From: Proteiniphilum propionicum | GTDB lineage: Bacteria; Bacteroidota; Bacteroidia; Bacteroidales; Dysgonomonadaceae | Direction of reading: 5' to 3' | Length of the DNA: 64,000 bases | NCBI RefSeq assembly: GCF_022267555.1 | Contig: NZ_CP073586.1 | Coordinates: 2,763,501-2,827,500 of the forward strand | Shown here: positions 15,143 to 24,663 of the stretch, one piece after another | Layout: every line of letters begins with the position of its first letter | How positions within the stretch are numbered: position 1 is the first letter of the stretch | Translations under genes and position numbers: made by a program | Notes under the pieces: model-generated | Told to the model about the DNA's origin: nothing | Databases searched by the model: none | The model's input: only the letters and a program-made list of their open reading frames with translations

Positions 15143-15214
15143 TACACCCGGCGGGAATCGAACCCACATCGTCGGAACCGGAATCCGGTATTCTATCCAT
15201 TGAACTACGGGTGC
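15143..15214 (-). tRNA. tRNA-Arg (CCG)
   Basis: 72 bases with acceptor GCACCCG/CGGGTGT, the TTCGATTCC T-arm and anticodon loop TTCCGGT, giving anticodon CCG. CCA is not encoded. It is the first core gene right of the phage-like region, and tRNA genes are common insertion sites for such elements. Confidence 0.93.
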
Positions 15215-15229
15215 AGGGTTTAATATTCT

Positions 15230-15844
15230 TTACCTGAAAGTGGCGTTGTTCCAATGCAAAACAACGGTATCACTTTTCAGAAAAGGCTCTATCTGCATTA
15301 TCTGATCGGCAGTAAGAAGATGTTTGTAATTGAATGTCAGGACCAAATCGCTTGTATCATTACTGAATTTTGCCGAGACCGGATAAATGTGAGGCAAAGA
15401 TACTGCATATTTATAATTTTCCATCTCTTTTTTTGAAGAATCGAAGAAAAATTCCTCCGAAATATCCGGTATAAGGGGTTTGCCTGAAATTTCATTCCAC
15501 TCTGTGTCGTAAAAAGTGATGTGGCTGTCGCATACTTCTCCGCATACGGTTTTAATCATGCAGATGATCATTGAATCTTGTGCTACGGGAAGCAATTTCA
15601 ACTGGATTGTACCTACACCGGAGGTTTTTATCTCCAGTATATCGTCATTTTGCTTTATTTTACTTATCTCTCCCAGCGTATAGGGTATGGTCGTTTTGCC
15701 AGTGTTTACAAGCAGCATGGTTTTGTTGCCTTCAGAGATACCCGGAAGCAGGACAGTCGGCATCGACTTGAACAGATCGCCGATGTTTTGTCCGTAGCTT
15801 ACAGATATTACGAAAATTGAGAGAAACAGTAATATTTTCCTCAT
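15230..15844 (-). CDS. DUF3256-family secreted protein
   Basis: 204 residues with a signal peptide (MRKILLFLSIFVISVSYGQ). After it comes IGDLFKSMPTVLLP, the usual opening of DUF3256 proteins, then an LKLLPVAQDSMIICMIKTVC block with CGEVCDSHITFYD, a conserved Cys-rich motif of the family, and a C-terminal TFNYKHLLTADQ region. The family occurs in Bacteroidales and has no known function; location is periplasm or outer surface. It starts 4 bases after the fucosidase gene on the same strand, so they are co-transcribed, although a shared job is not obvious. Confidence 0.75.
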   Translation of the reverse strand: MRKILLFLSIFVISVSYGQNIGDLFKSMPTVLLPGISEGNKTMLLVNTGKTTIPYTLGEISKIKQNDDILEIKTSGVGTIQLKLLPVAQDSMIICMIKTVCGEVCDSHITFYDTEWNEISGKPLIPDISEEFFFDSSKKEMENYKYAVSLPHIYPVSAKFSNDTSDLVLTFNYKHLLTADQIMQIEPFLKSDTVVLHWNNATFR

Positions 15845-15848
15845 ATGT

Positions 15849-17654
15849 CTATTTTGTTAAAATACCGATCTGGTTCATATCTGTTGCCGGTTTTCCTCCA
15901 TCGGCACCACTGAGTGCTTCGAGTTGAAAGTAACGGGCATTGATTGTCTCGCTGAATATTATGCGTTGCGGGATGGGGTTGTTTTTGATGTTGCTGAACT
16001 CTCCCTTTTTGGCATCAACCCAGGTATTACCATCGCCGCTCACCTTGAAAATATATGTGAAAACCGGTTCCCTGTTATCAACGGGTCTATATGTAAACCC
16101 TTTTATCTTGTAAAGCTCACCAAGGTCAACAGTAAGAGGGTTGTCACTGGTGATTTTCCACGACTCGGCGGAAATATCTGATAACTGCATCTCTTTGGCT
16201 GCTTCTTCCAGTAGCGGTGCATAATAGGCACCCACTTTTGCAATGTTTGCAATGTCGCGTGTTTCTGAGATTGTGACCCTTAGTACTGTAGGTGCTACAT
16301 CATTGAATTTGAGCAATCGTTTGTAACCGATGGTAGTACCTTCGGCCAGTTTCACCCATTCATTGTTTATTAGCCCTTCTAATATAAACTCTTCCACACG
16401 CTGGCCCTTGCGGATATCTTCCTGAAGCATAACAGTGTTGATTGTTTCTCCCGGCTGAATTGAAAATTCTTTTGAGGCACCTGAACGGGCTTTCCAGGCT
16501 GCTTCTCCATCGTTAAGCTTTTCATTTCTGAAGGTGTTTCTGATATATGAGCCAAACAGATTCAGGCGTTCGGCATCAACCTCATGTATTCTGCCTCGTT
16601 TATCTGGTGGTATGTTAAGTAACAATACCGAGTTCATGCCTACAGAATTAAAATAGATGTTCACTAGCTGCTGCAATGTTTTTACCTGATTATCCTGTTC
16701 AGGATGATAGAACCAGCCCGGGCGAATTGATACGTCAACTTCCGACGGGTACCAGTATAGCGTCTGTGCTTCAGAAATAAGCTGACGGATGCCTAACTCT
16801 TTTGAAGTGGGGGAGATATTCAGGCGTTTGTTTTCATTTGTGATGGCTTCGTTGATATTAGGCTGCAATGGCGTTACGCTCCACTCAGTTTCTCTACCAA
16901 GTCCTTTTTCATTACCTACCCACCTTACATCGTCACCCATTATTGCTTTAACCGCCTTTGGCTGTAGGCTGTCGATAACATGATAGAAACGTCCCCAGTC
17001 GTACTCCTGTACTTTGCCGTTGGGGCCTTCGCCATTGGCTCCATCGAACCACACTTCGTGAATTTCCCCATAGTTTGTAAGCAGTTCAGTAAGCTGTTGG
17101 GCAAACATTGCATTATATTTTGGCGAGTCGCCATAGCTCGCCGCATTCCTGTCCCAAGGTGAAAGGTACACTCCAAACTTCATATTGTATTTGTCGCATG
17201 CCTCTTTCACCTCTTTTACCAAGTCGCCATAACCATTGTGCCATGGCGACGATGCCACTGAATGAGACGTAGTTGCGGTAGGCCATAGACAAAAACCATC
17301 GTGATGTTTTGCTGTAAGGATAAGCAATTTAAAGCCAGCGTTCTGCAGTGTGGTAACCCACTGCTCTGCATCTAAATCGGCCGGGTTGAAAAGAGCAGGA
17401 TCTTCTGATCCGTCGCCCCATTCCCTGCCGGTGAATGTATTCATCCCAAAATGGATAAAAGCTGTCAACTCAAGCTCCTGCCACTCGTATTGTCGCTGTG
17501 TTGGAACTACGTAGGCGGATAACTTCACTTTCTGATCTGATGTAAGCAAGTTTCTGAACGTGAGCTTTTTTTCGAAATAGGTGTTAGCCCTCTGATTGCA
17601 TCCGGATGAAGATACTACAGTTATTAACAGGCAGATGAATAAAATTTTTCTCAT
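15849..17654 (-). CDS. Alpha-L-fucosidase, GH29, with C-terminal F5/8 type C domain
   Basis: Hydrolyses terminal alpha-L-fucose from glycans. 601 residues; lipoprotein signal with SSSGC (C19), so it is anchored in the outer membrane or periplasm. The catalytic barrel, about 45-400, has the family motifs FIHFGMNTFTGREWG, LTAKHHDGFCLWPT and the nucleophile D204 in EVWFDGANG. A linker beta domain follows, then an F5/8-type (CBM32-like) module from about 495 to the end with the jellyroll pattern (FTYRPVDNREP, ARYFQLEAL). It forms a two-gene unit with the DUF3256 gene. Length and layout are normal for Bacteroidota GH29 enzymes. Confidence 0.92.
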   Translation of the reverse strand: MRKILFICLLITVVSSSGCNQRANTYFEKKLTFRNLLTSDQKVKLSAYVVPTQRQYEWQELELTAFIHFGMNTFTGREWGDGSEDPALFNPADLDAEQWVTTLQNAGFKLLILTAKHHDGFCLWPTATTSHSVASSPWHNGYGDLVKEVKEACDKYNMKFGVYLSPWDRNAASYGDSPKYNAMFAQQLTELLTNYGEIHEVWFDGANGEGPNGKVQEYDWGRFYHVIDSLQPKAVKAIMGDDVRWVGNEKGLGRETEWSVTPLQPNINEAITNENKRLNISPTSKELGIRQLISEAQTLYWYPSEVDVSIRPGWFYHPEQDNQVKTLQQLVNIYFNSVGMNSVLLLNIPPDKRGRIHEVDAERLNLFGSYIRNTFRNEKLNDGEAAWKARSGASKEFSIQPGETINTVMLQEDIRKGQRVEEFILEGLINNEWVKLAEGTTIGYKRLLKFNDVAPTVLRVTISETRDIANIAKVGAYYAPLLEEAAKEMQLSDISAESWKITSDNPLTVDLGELYKIKGFTYRPVDNREPVFTYIFKVSGDGNTWVDAKKGEFSNIKNNPIPQRIIFSETINARYFQLEALSGADGGKPATDMNQIGILTK

Positions 17655-17716
17655 TACTTGTTTGATAATTAAATTTGATCTTGTTTATTTTTCCGGCTAC
17701 TGTTTCTGACGTTGAA

Positions 17717-17796
17717 TGGCAAACACCGCTTTCCTGATAAGCACAAGTTGCAAATATTACTTTCCTTATCCTGCATCCTGGCAAACACCGCTTTCC
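17717..17796. repeat. 18-bp direct repeat pair
   Basis: TGGCAAACACCGCTTTCC at 17717-17734 and again at 17779-17796, 62 bases apart, in the region before the fucosidase gene. It could be binding sites for a regulator of that gene or a leftover duplication. Confidence 0.6.
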
Positions 17797-17896
17797 CTGT
17801 CTCAGCAGACAGATAGGCAAAGATAATATTTTTAACCCAATATAAAACAAAAAAGCCATCCTTTAGTGGATGGCTGAAATCGATTTCTTTAACTGC

Positions 17897-18127
17897 TTAT
17901 TGATTAACTTCAGTCTCAGCAACCTGGCTCAATGAATCGCCTTCAGCAGCTTCAGCAGCTTCAATAGCAGCTTGAATGCTATCAGCCTGGACTTTTGCGA
18001 TGCTGTCTAATCTGGCTACTTCAGCAAGGCTGTCTTGTCTTGCTTTTTCAGCTTTTACTTGTGCATTGTTGCAAGAAACTAAACCTAATGTTGCAATTAC
18101 AGCAACTAATAAAAGTACTTTTTTCAT
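17897..18127 (-). CDS. Small lipoprotein with repetitive helical tail
   Basis: 76 residues. Signal peptide with lipobox LVSC (C19), then an Ala/Glu/Asp/Ser-rich charged helix with repeats of the type RLDSIAKVQADSIQ, a coiled-coil-like pattern. Similar small lipoproteins are abundant in Bacteroidales, with no defined function; they may be abundant envelope spacers. Isolated gene, ATG at 18127 the only sensible start. A TAAATTTG, a possible -7 box, lies 49-56 bases upstream. Confidence 0.8.
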   Translation of the reverse strand: MKKVLLLVAVIATLGLVSCNNAQVKAEKARQDSLAEVARLDSIAKVQADSIQAAIEAAEAAEGDSLSQVAETEVNQ

Positions 18128-18498
18128 TTTTAATAATTTTAAACGATAAATAATATTACTTCTCTAAAAACGGTGCAAATTTATATCAAAAACATGTTCT
18201 AAAACATATTTTGGATGGAAATCTTAGTTAAATAATATTAAACATAGGCAATTCCTCAATTTTTACGCCAATATTTTGCTTTTTATGCCTCTTTTCCCTC
18301 CTTTTTTGTTATGGAAGTCGCTCCATAAGGGTGTTCAAATGGAGAGTATAGTGAGTAAATTTAACAGATATGATCTTAACGGCCGAATCTATGAAACGTT
18401 TTTACTAATGAGTATAGTTGGTAAATTCAAATTATTTTTCCGAATTGCTTGATCAGATTGAGCCGTTTGCTGCTGGTACAGATAGAGCGGGATAGTGT
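18128..18498. other. Non-coding region
   Basis: 371 bases, AT-rich, without a gene. It holds the probable promoter of the lipoprotein gene (-7 box at 18176-18183, minus strand) and two similar stretches, GAGTATAGTGAGTAAATTTA-like and GAGTATAGTTGGTAAATTCA, about 65 bases apart. Nothing else seen. Confidence 0.5.
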
Positions 18499-20145
18499 TC
18501 AGCTGTAGAGGAACCGTTTAATGCTTTTTTTTGGTGTTTTTTCGAACTCATTTTCAACTATCTCGATGGTGCTGATTCTTTCGTACTGAGCAACCGATCT
18601 GTTAAGAATTTCCATGTTCCCGTTCATTATTTCAATCAGCCTTTCATCAGATATGTTGTCAGATAATAGAGCCTGCATATCGGGATATACCATAGCCACA
18701 AGTTTGAAATTACGTAAAACGACAACACTCTCAGCAATATATGGCAGGTTGTTCAGTTTCGACTCAATCTCTTCCGGATATACATTTTGTCCGTTTGCGG
18801 TGAGAAGCATTGTTTTCAGCCGCCCCTTGATAAACAACCTTCTTCCTTTCATTATTCCCAGGTCGCCTGTTTTGAGCCAGCCGTCATTAGTGAATGCTGC
18901 AGCGGTGGCTTCGGGATTTTTGTAGTATCCTTTCATCACATTTTCGCCCCGGACCTGTATTTCTCCCGGTACCGTTTCGGGGTCAGAGGAGTCGATACGT
19001 GCTTCCATTATATCTTCCAGCACCGATCCGCATGATGTTGGTACAAAGTCGAAATTATGATCGTAAGATATGAGAGGCGCGCATTCAGTCATGCCGTAGC
19101 CGACGGTAAAGGGGAATTTCATTCTGTAAAAAAACGCCTCTACCTCCGCATTCAAAGCCGCCCCTCCTATGATTACTTCTCTGAAGTTACCTCCCAGGGA
19201 CTTAACAAGAGATGCTTTTATCTTGTTTAGTATTAATTTATTGATCCCTGGGATTTTTAACAGTACTTTTACGATTGGCTTATTGATGACAGGTAGTATT
19301 TTCTTTTTATATATCTTCTCAAAAATAAGTGGTACGGTAATTATCAGGTTCGGTTTAACCTCCTTAAAAGCCAATATGAGATTTTGAGGGGTTGGCATTA
19401 CCCCAAGCAATATAATGTGAACACCCGTTGATAGTGCGTAAAGAAAATCGAATGCGCAGCCATAAACATGTGCCATAGGTAAGAATGCCAGGTTTTTCTC
19501 CCCTGTGAAAAGCAGATTCAGCCTTTTGCTGTAGGTCACGTTTCCGGCAAAATTATTTGCAGTAATCATAACACCCTTGCTGAAACCCGTAGTACCTGAT
19601 GTGTAGTTGATACAAATAACTTCATCGTTGTCCACATCTGCATAGCTGATCTCCTCCCTGGAAAATCCGTCATGATAGGTACTTTTGAAAATGCCTGCTA
19701 AAGTGCCGGAAACCTTCCGGACTTTTTCATTATCACTTTTTAAAAGAGTGAAATCCGGTATTTCATATACGGGAATATCTATATTATCCTTGTCTATGGT
19801 TTCCCATATTGTCTTGTTTACAAACACCAATTTTGAATCGGAGTGTTTGATAATGTGTGCCATGCTAACGGGATTGAATTCGTGCAGTATGGGAACGATA
19901 ACGGCGCCATATGTTATTGTTGCCATAAACACGATTGCCCATGAAGAGTGGTTTTTTCCGATCAGGGAAATCTTATCTCCTTTTTGAATATTCAATTCAG
20001 AAAAGAGAAGGTGGAGTTTCGCAATTTCTTCTGACAGCTCACCGTAAGTATATGATCTGTTGCCATTGTAATCTGTTAAAGCAGGTAATTTCCAGTTATT
20101 TCTGAAACTCTCCTCGTATAATTTAATGAAGTTCTGCCTGATCAT
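18499..20145 (-). CDS. AMP-dependent long-chain acyl-CoA synthetase
   Basis: Activates fatty acids (or related acids) with ATP and CoA. 548 residues with the complete motif set of the adenylate-forming family: P-loop-like INYTSGTTGFSKG (about 180), core GYGMTECAPL (about 350), GDLGIMKGRRLFIKGR hinge and the C-terminal lysine region NGQNVYPEEIE (about 450). The last part (EFEKTPKKSIKR) holds the catalytic lysine surroundings. It resembles the Bacteroidales form used with acyl carriers or membrane lipids. Single gene with its own strong promoter (see 20172-20202). Confidence 0.9.
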   Translation of the reverse strand: MIRQNFIKLYEESFRNNWKLPALTDYNGNRSYTYGELSEEIAKLHLLFSELNIQKGDKISLIGKNHSSWAIVFMATITYGAVIVPILHEFNPVSMAHIIKHSDSKLVFVNKTIWETIDKDNIDIPVYEIPDFTLLKSDNEKVRKVSGTLAGIFKSTYHDGFSREEISYADVDNDEVICINYTSGTTGFSKGVMITANNFAGNVTYSKRLNLLFTGEKNLAFLPMAHVYGCAFDFLYALSTGVHIILLGVMPTPQNLILAFKEVKPNLIITVPLIFEKIYKKKILPVINKPIVKVLLKIPGINKLILNKIKASLVKSLGGNFREVIIGGAALNAEVEAFFYRMKFPFTVGYGMTECAPLISYDHNFDFVPTSCGSVLEDIMEARIDSSDPETVPGEIQVRGENVMKGYYKNPEATAAAFTNDGWLKTGDLGIMKGRRLFIKGRLKTMLLTANGQNVYPEEIESKLNNLPYIAESVVVLRNFKLVAMVYPDMQALLSDNISDERLIEIMNGNMEILNRSVAQYERISTIEIVENEFEKTPKKSIKRFLYS

Positions 20146-20171
20146 AAATGCACATTTTTGCCTTTATTGTG

Positions 20172-20202
20172 CAAAAGTAATATTCGGAAATTGATTATCA
20201 AA
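20172..20202 (-). promoter_or_regulatory. Bacteroidota promoter for the acyl-CoA synthetase gene
   Basis: On the minus strand, TTTG (20199-20202), a 19-base spacer, then TACTTTTG (20172-20179), matching the TTTG-N19/21-TAnnTTTG consensus of the primary sigma factor in this phylum. It sits 27 bases before the start codon. Confidence 0.85.
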
Positions 20203-20333
20203 GAAAATAAGGCAATAATTCAAGAGTAAAATTGTATTTTTGTATCTTTATTCAAAGTCACTCTACAACAAAGCTGTCGTATGAATAATTTATTGATATA
20301 AAATATTATTCGTAAGTACGGCCAATTATAAAT

Positions 20334-21647
20334 ATGATCGATCAAACAATTTTTCATAATAAGACTGCTGTTTATTACACTTTAGGATGTAAATTGAATT
20401 ATGCTGAAACTTCCGCTATTGGCAGGCAGTTGCTGGATTACGGCGTTACCCGTGCCCGGAAAGGGCAGAAGGCGGATATATGCGTGATTAACACTTGCTC
20501 TGTGACAGAGCTGGCTGATAAGAAAGGGCGGCAGGCCATCAGGAAGGTGATTCATGAAAATCCATCCGCCTTTGTAGTGGTTACTGGGTGTTATGCACAG
20601 CTGAAACCTGAAGAGGTGGCAAGTATTGATGGTGTTGACCTGGTTTTGGGAGCAGAGCAGAAGCTGGATGTTGTGAAGTATCTGCATGATCTGAGTAAAA
20701 AGGATAAAGTGGAGGTAATAACTTCCAAAACAAATAGAATAAGGTCGTTTGTCCCTTCTGTATCGGCAGATGACCGGACCCGCTATTTTTTGAAGGTACA
20801 GGATGGGTGCGACTATTTCTGTTCTTTCTGTACCATACCTTTCGCCAGGGGAAGGAGTCGCAACGGGTCTATTGCCGCCCTAATGAAGCAGGCAGAACAG
20901 GTGGTGAGTGAAGGTGGCAGGGAGATAGTGCTTACGGGTGTTAATATTGGTGATTTCGGCCATACGACAAAAGAGACATTTATAGATCTTATAAAAGCAC
21001 TTGATAATGTGGACGGAGTGGAACGTTACCGCATCTCATCCATTGAGCCGAATCTGTTGACTGATGAGATAATAGATTTTGTGGCTTCGTCAAAGCGATT
21101 TGTACCACATTTCCATATGCCGCTGCAGGCTGGTAGTGATGCCGTTCTTAAACTGATGAAGCGTCGTTACGATACAGCTCTGTTCAGACATAAAATAGAG
21201 AAAATCAAGAGAGTTATGCCACATGCCTTTATTGGTGTGGATGTGATAGTTGGTGTCAGGGGCGAGACCGATGAATATTTTGCCGAAAGCATGAAGTTTA
21301 TTGAGTCGCTGGACTGTTCTCAGTTGCATGTTTTTACCTATTCAGAACGTCCCGGAACCCAGGCACTCCAAATAGATCACATTGTTGATCCGAAAGTTAA
21401 GCATGCACGGAGCAAAGCGTTGCTGGATATTTCTGATGCAAAGCTGCGCCGTTTTTATGAATCTCAAAAGGGTAGCCGGAAGAAAGTGCTGTTTGAACAC
21501 ACTAGACGCAGTAATAAAATGCACGGGTTTACCGAAAATTATGTAAAATTGTATGCCGTTTACGACTCCACTCTGATAAACCGGGTGACGGAGGTAGTGG
21601 TTGGCGAGTATGATGAAGAACAAATGGCTATGAAAGCAATATTTTAA
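20334..21647 (+). CDS. mtaB: tRNA t6A methylthiotransferase MtaB
   Basis: Radical-SAM enzyme that turns t6A37 of tRNA into ms2t6A. 437 residues. The N-terminal UPF0004 domain binds one Fe-S cluster through C19, C55 and C86 (TLGCKLNYAET, INTCSVTE, VTGCYAQ). The radical-SAM CxxxCxxC is C159-x3-C163-x2-C166 in GCDYFCSFC, and a TRAM-like domain ends the protein. The opening TLGCKLNYAETSAI is the mark of MtaB rather than MiaB. A -7 type box TATTTTTG is at 20235-20242. Its stop codon overlaps the start of the acyltransferase gene by one base. Confidence 0.93.
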   Translation: MIDQTIFHNKTAVYYTLGCKLNYAETSAIGRQLLDYGVTRARKGQKADICVINTCSVTELADKKGRQAIRKVIHENPSAFVVVTGCYAQLKPEEVASIDGVDLVLGAEQKLDVVKYLHDLSKKDKVEVITSKTNRIRSFVPSVSADDRTRYFLKVQDGCDYFCSFCTIPFARGRSRNGSIAALMKQAEQVVSEGGREIVLTGVNIGDFGHTTKETFIDLIKALDNVDGVERYRISSIEPNLLTDEIIDFVASSKRFVPHFHMPLQAGSDAVLKLMKRRYDTALFRHKIEKIKRVMPHAFIGVDVIVGVRGETDEYFAESMKFIESLDCSQLHVFTYSERPGTQALQIDHIVDPKVKHARSKALLDISDAKLRRFYESQKGSRKKVLFEHTRRSNKMHGFTENYVKLYAVYDSTLINRVTEVVVGEYDEEQMAMKAIF

Positions 21648-22540
21648 TGGATAAGAAGCAAAAAAAGAGTGCAGGGTATCTTCTGTTGTATTCAGTGACA
21701 TATCTTCACGCGATGTTGCCTTTAGGGGTGTTGTATCTACTATCCGATATACTCTGGTTGTTTGTTTATCATATTGTACGTTACAGAAGGAAACTGGTAA
21801 GGATGAACCTTGGAAACGCTTTTCCGGAGAAGCCTGTTAAAGAGATAAGGCGGTTGGAAAGAAAATTTTACCATCACCTGTGCGATTACTTCGTTGAAAC
21901 AATAAAAATGCTTCACCTTTCGGACAGTGAAGCCCGTGTAAGGATGAAATTTGAAAATCCTGAAATAATAAGCAGGCTTACCAGGGACGGAAGATCGTGT
22001 TTGATGTGTATGGGCCATTACGGGAACTGGGAGTGGGTGACCTCTTTCGGTATTAACCATCTGCCTGAACTGAAGCAGGGCTTTCTTTACAAAAGGTTGA
22101 GATCAAAGCCTTTCGACCTGCTTTTTTTAAAGATCAGGAACCGCTTTCGTCCCGAACCAATTGAGATGAGGAGAGCTTTCAGGAAAATGATCCAGCTGAA
22201 TAACGATGGAAAGGCCATGTTGGTGGGTTTTCTTGCAGACCAGCGTCCGCCAAAAAATAACGATCACTACTGGACAACTTTCCTGAACCAGGATACGCTT
22301 GTACAAACCGGAATGGAGAAGATTGCAAATCATCTTGGTCTTTCTGTAGTTTATCTTGATATCACTAAAGTAAAGCGAGGATATTACACCGGAAAATTTT
22401 ATGTTATTACCCCGGATGCAAGCCTTGAACCTGAGTTTGAAATAATGGAGCGATATATGAGGAAGCTGGAAGAGACTATTCTGAAGGAGCCTGCTTACTA
22501 TTTATGGTCACATAACCGTTGGAAGTTTAGAAAAAAATAA
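21647..22540 (+). CDS. LpxL/HtrB-family lipid A acyltransferase
   Basis: Adds a fatty-acid chain to lipid A or a related lipid at the inner membrane. 297 residues: an N-terminal membrane anchor (about 18-42), the acceptor motif CMGHYGNWEW with H and the downstream acidic residue of the HX4D/E type, then LVGFLADQRPP and TGMEKIANHLG, all typical of LpxL-like proteins of Bacteroidota. The ATG at 21647 overlaps the mtaB stop (TAATG), so translation is coupled. Confidence 0.9.
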   Translation: MDKKQKKSAGYLLLYSVTYLHAMLPLGVLYLLSDILWLFVYHIVRYRRKLVRMNLGNAFPEKPVKEIRRLERKFYHHLCDYFVETIKMLHLSDSEARVRMKFENPEIISRLTRDGRSCLMCMGHYGNWEWVTSFGINHLPELKQGFLYKRLRSKPFDLLFLKIRNRFRPEPIEMRRAFRKMIQLNNDGKAMLVGFLADQRPPKNNDHYWTTFLNQDTLVQTGMEKIANHLGLSVVYLDITKVKRGYYTGKFYVITPDASLEPEFEIMERYMRKLEETILKEPAYYLWSHNRWKFRKK

Positions 22541-22658
22541 AGACAGGATAGCATAAGGGGCCAAGGGCCTGCAGACGGAAGTGAAACTTTCGTTTTCTAA
22601 AATTCAGGAAACAGGATTATTGGAGAGGAGTAAATATTTAATATAAAAAAAGCGTTTT

Positions 22659-23723
22659 GTGGTAAAAGTATCGGTGGTTATATTGAACTGGAACGGGAAG
22701 AAGCTGCTTGAGCAGTTCCTCCCTGCTGTGCTGGAACACTCGTTAAGCGATGAGTGCCGGGTTATTGTTGCTGATAATGGGTCTACGGACGAATCTGTAG
22801 CATTTATCGAAACAAATTTCCCCGAAGTATCTCTGATTGTTCTGGACAAGAACTATGGTTTTGCCGAAGGATACAACAAAGCTTTGCAGCATATCGATTC
22901 TGAGTATGTGGTGCTTTTGAATTCTGATGTGGAGACCACTCCCAACTGGCTGAACAAGATGGTCGACTTTATGAACAAACATCCCGAGGTGGCCGCGGTA
23001 CAGCCTAAGATACTCTCTTATGATGAAAAAGGCTGGTTTGAGTATGCAGGGGCATCAGGCGGGTTTATTGATCTTTATGGGTACCCATTCTGCAGGGGGC
23101 GCATTCTTGAAGTGGTGGAGAAAGACAACGGACAGTATGATTCGGAGATCCCTGTATTTTGGGCGACCGGTGCTTGCATGATGATAAGAAAGAGTGATTA
23201 TACCGAGCATGGTGGACTGGACGGCCGTTTTTTTGCACATATGGAGGAGATAGACCTTTGCTGGCGTTTGAATGCCCGGGGCAGGAGAGTGATGTGCCTC
23301 CCCTCTTCGGTTGTTTATCATGTGGGTGGAGCATCGCTGAAAAAGGATAATCCTATGAAAACCTATCTGAACTTTCGTAACAACCTGCTTATGATTTTTA
23401 AAAACGTACCAGGGAAGGCATGCCGGCCGACATTTTTGGTACGGTTGTTTTTCGATATTCTTGCTTATGTTCACCTGTTGCTGCAAGGCAATTTCAGATG
23501 CGCTCATGCTGTTATCGATGCTTATAGGGATTTTCTTAAGATGATGCCATCATACAAGCCGGTACGTGAAGTAAATTTAAGAATGGCAACTACAGAGAAT
23601 ATTCCTGTGCAATACAGGAAAAGCATTTTATTGGATTTCTATTTTTTAAGAAAGAAGAGCTATTCATCTATCTTTGAAAAGAAAGATCAGTCTGTTACTA
23701 AAACCCGGAAATACCAAAAATGA
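22659..23723 (+). CDS. Glycosyltransferase family 2
   Basis: Transfers a sugar from a nucleotide sugar to a glycan acceptor. 354 residues, GTG start. GT-A fold: opening VSVVILNWNGKKLLEQFL, VIVADNGSTDES, the metal-binding LLNSDVET (a DxD-like site), and ATGACMMIRKSDY with GGLDGRFFAHMEEIDLCWR, the acceptor region of rhamnosyl-type GT2 enzymes. The C-terminal 60 residues hold a membrane-associated helix. Follows the acyltransferase by 118 bases, so a joint role in surface glycolipid making is plausible. Confidence 0.9.
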   Translation: MVKVSVVILNWNGKKLLEQFLPAVLEHSLSDECRVIVADNGSTDESVAFIETNFPEVSLIVLDKNYGFAEGYNKALQHIDSEYVVLLNSDVETTPNWLNKMVDFMNKHPEVAAVQPKILSYDEKGWFEYAGASGGFIDLYGYPFCRGRILEVVEKDNGQYDSEIPVFWATGACMMIRKSDYTEHGGLDGRFFAHMEEIDLCWRLNARGRRVMCLPSSVVYHVGGASLKKDNPMKTYLNFRNNLLMIFKNVPGKACRPTFLVRLFFDILAYVHLLLQGNFRCAHAVIDAYRDFLKMMPSYKPVREVNLRMATTENIPVQYRKSILLDFYFLRKKSYSSIFEKKDQSVTKTRKYQK

Positions 23724-23729
23724 TTGTAC

Positions 23730-24437
23730 CTACTCAAAATTAAAACTCAGTGTGATCAGTCGCTGGGTAGCTTTAGAAAGCGATTTCGTATATTTTCGGA
23801 GACTTTCATCCTTAAGGCCGGGCCTCTCGTTATCAAGAATATCCACCAACCCGAAACCAAACTTCAATTCCGGAGCAAGATTGAAAAGGGGTAAATAAAA
23901 GTCGCATCCAACACCTATCTCAACTCCAAAATCGTAAGGCTTCAAAAGAAGAGCTCGGTTTTTCCCGGATGCCAGTTCTATGTTGCAATATATACCTAAA
24001 AGGGTGTAGGGACGGAAGTTGTCTATCCTGCCTGCCGATATCTTCAGCTGCAGGGGTAAACTGAAGTAGTTGTTGCGAATTCGGGTTGAGTACTCTTCGC
24101 GGGACGATTGTTCCTTGAAAACTATCCGCTTTTCACCCAAATAGAGCGAAGGAATTGCCCGTAGGTTCATAATTCTGTTCAGATAAATGTCCCCAATAAT
24201 TCCCGCAGTGAATCCCAATGAATAGTAGGGTATTTCTGAGAACCACACCTCTCCGTTATCGTTCACAAAACCTGATTGTGCAAGTATTAGATCTTGTGTG
24301 TGCAGCCCAAGTGTGAATCCCGGGTGGAACAACCGTTGATCTGCATAAGGCCTGTTCTGCAGTTTACGGTTCTGGCCCGTGACGCTGCCAGATATGATGA
24401 GCAGTATTGTGAGCAGATATGTTGTCTTTTTTGCCAT
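23730..24437 (-). CDS. porT: PorT-family type IX secretion / outer-membrane barrel protein
   Basis: 235 residues with a signal peptide (LLTILLIISGSVTGQ). The segments FHPGFTLGLHTQDLILAQSG, SEIPYYSLGFTAGIIGDIYL, NYFSLPLQLKIS and LAPELKFGFGL follow the order of PorT, a small beta-barrel needed for the type IX secretion system. The last residues (LITLSFNFE) end in the aromatic C-terminal strand typical of outer-membrane barrels. Convergent with the GT2 gene, 6 bases apart. Assignment rests on pattern memory; another member of the outer-membrane beta-barrel superfamily is the alternative. Confidence 0.75.
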   Translation of the reverse strand: MAKKTTYLLTILLIISGSVTGQNRKLQNRPYADQRLFHPGFTLGLHTQDLILAQSGFVNDNGEVWFSEIPYYSLGFTAGIIGDIYLNRIMNLRAIPSLYLGEKRIVFKEQSSREEYSTRIRNNYFSLPLQLKISAGRIDNFRPYTLLGIYCNIELASGKNRALLLKPYDFGVEIGVGCDFYLPLFNLAPELKFGFGLVDILDNERPGLKDESLRKYTKSLSKATQRLITLSFNFE

Positions 24438-24609
24438 TCGCCTTTTTTGTTGTTTGTTCTTTAAACGCCTTTTATTTCATGATATTGTATAGCAGGCCTC
24501 ATTAAATTATAGCCATAGGTGTTGATTTGTATCGTCTCTTTCCGTCCCCTGCCTTTAAGGATTAATGTAAATAGTTCTCTATATTTTTTTCGTATTGGAA
24601 AAAACTCTT

Positions 24610-24617
24610 TATCTTTG
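24610..24617 (+). promoter_or_regulatory. -7 box before ferredoxin gene
   Basis: TATCTTTG, a perfect TAnnTTTG, 46 bases before the ATG. The TTG at 24595-24597 is too close for the usual -33 spacing, so only the -7 element is clear. Confidence 0.65.
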
Positions 24618-24663
24618 CAACAACATAGCAAATTAATTTCAATAACTAACTTATTTCACTATT

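Noticed and set aside
15143..15214. tRNA-Arg 3' end as attachment site matching the 17-bp repeat
   Set aside because: Only GCCGGGTG (8 bases) is shared and on opposite strands, which chance can explain.
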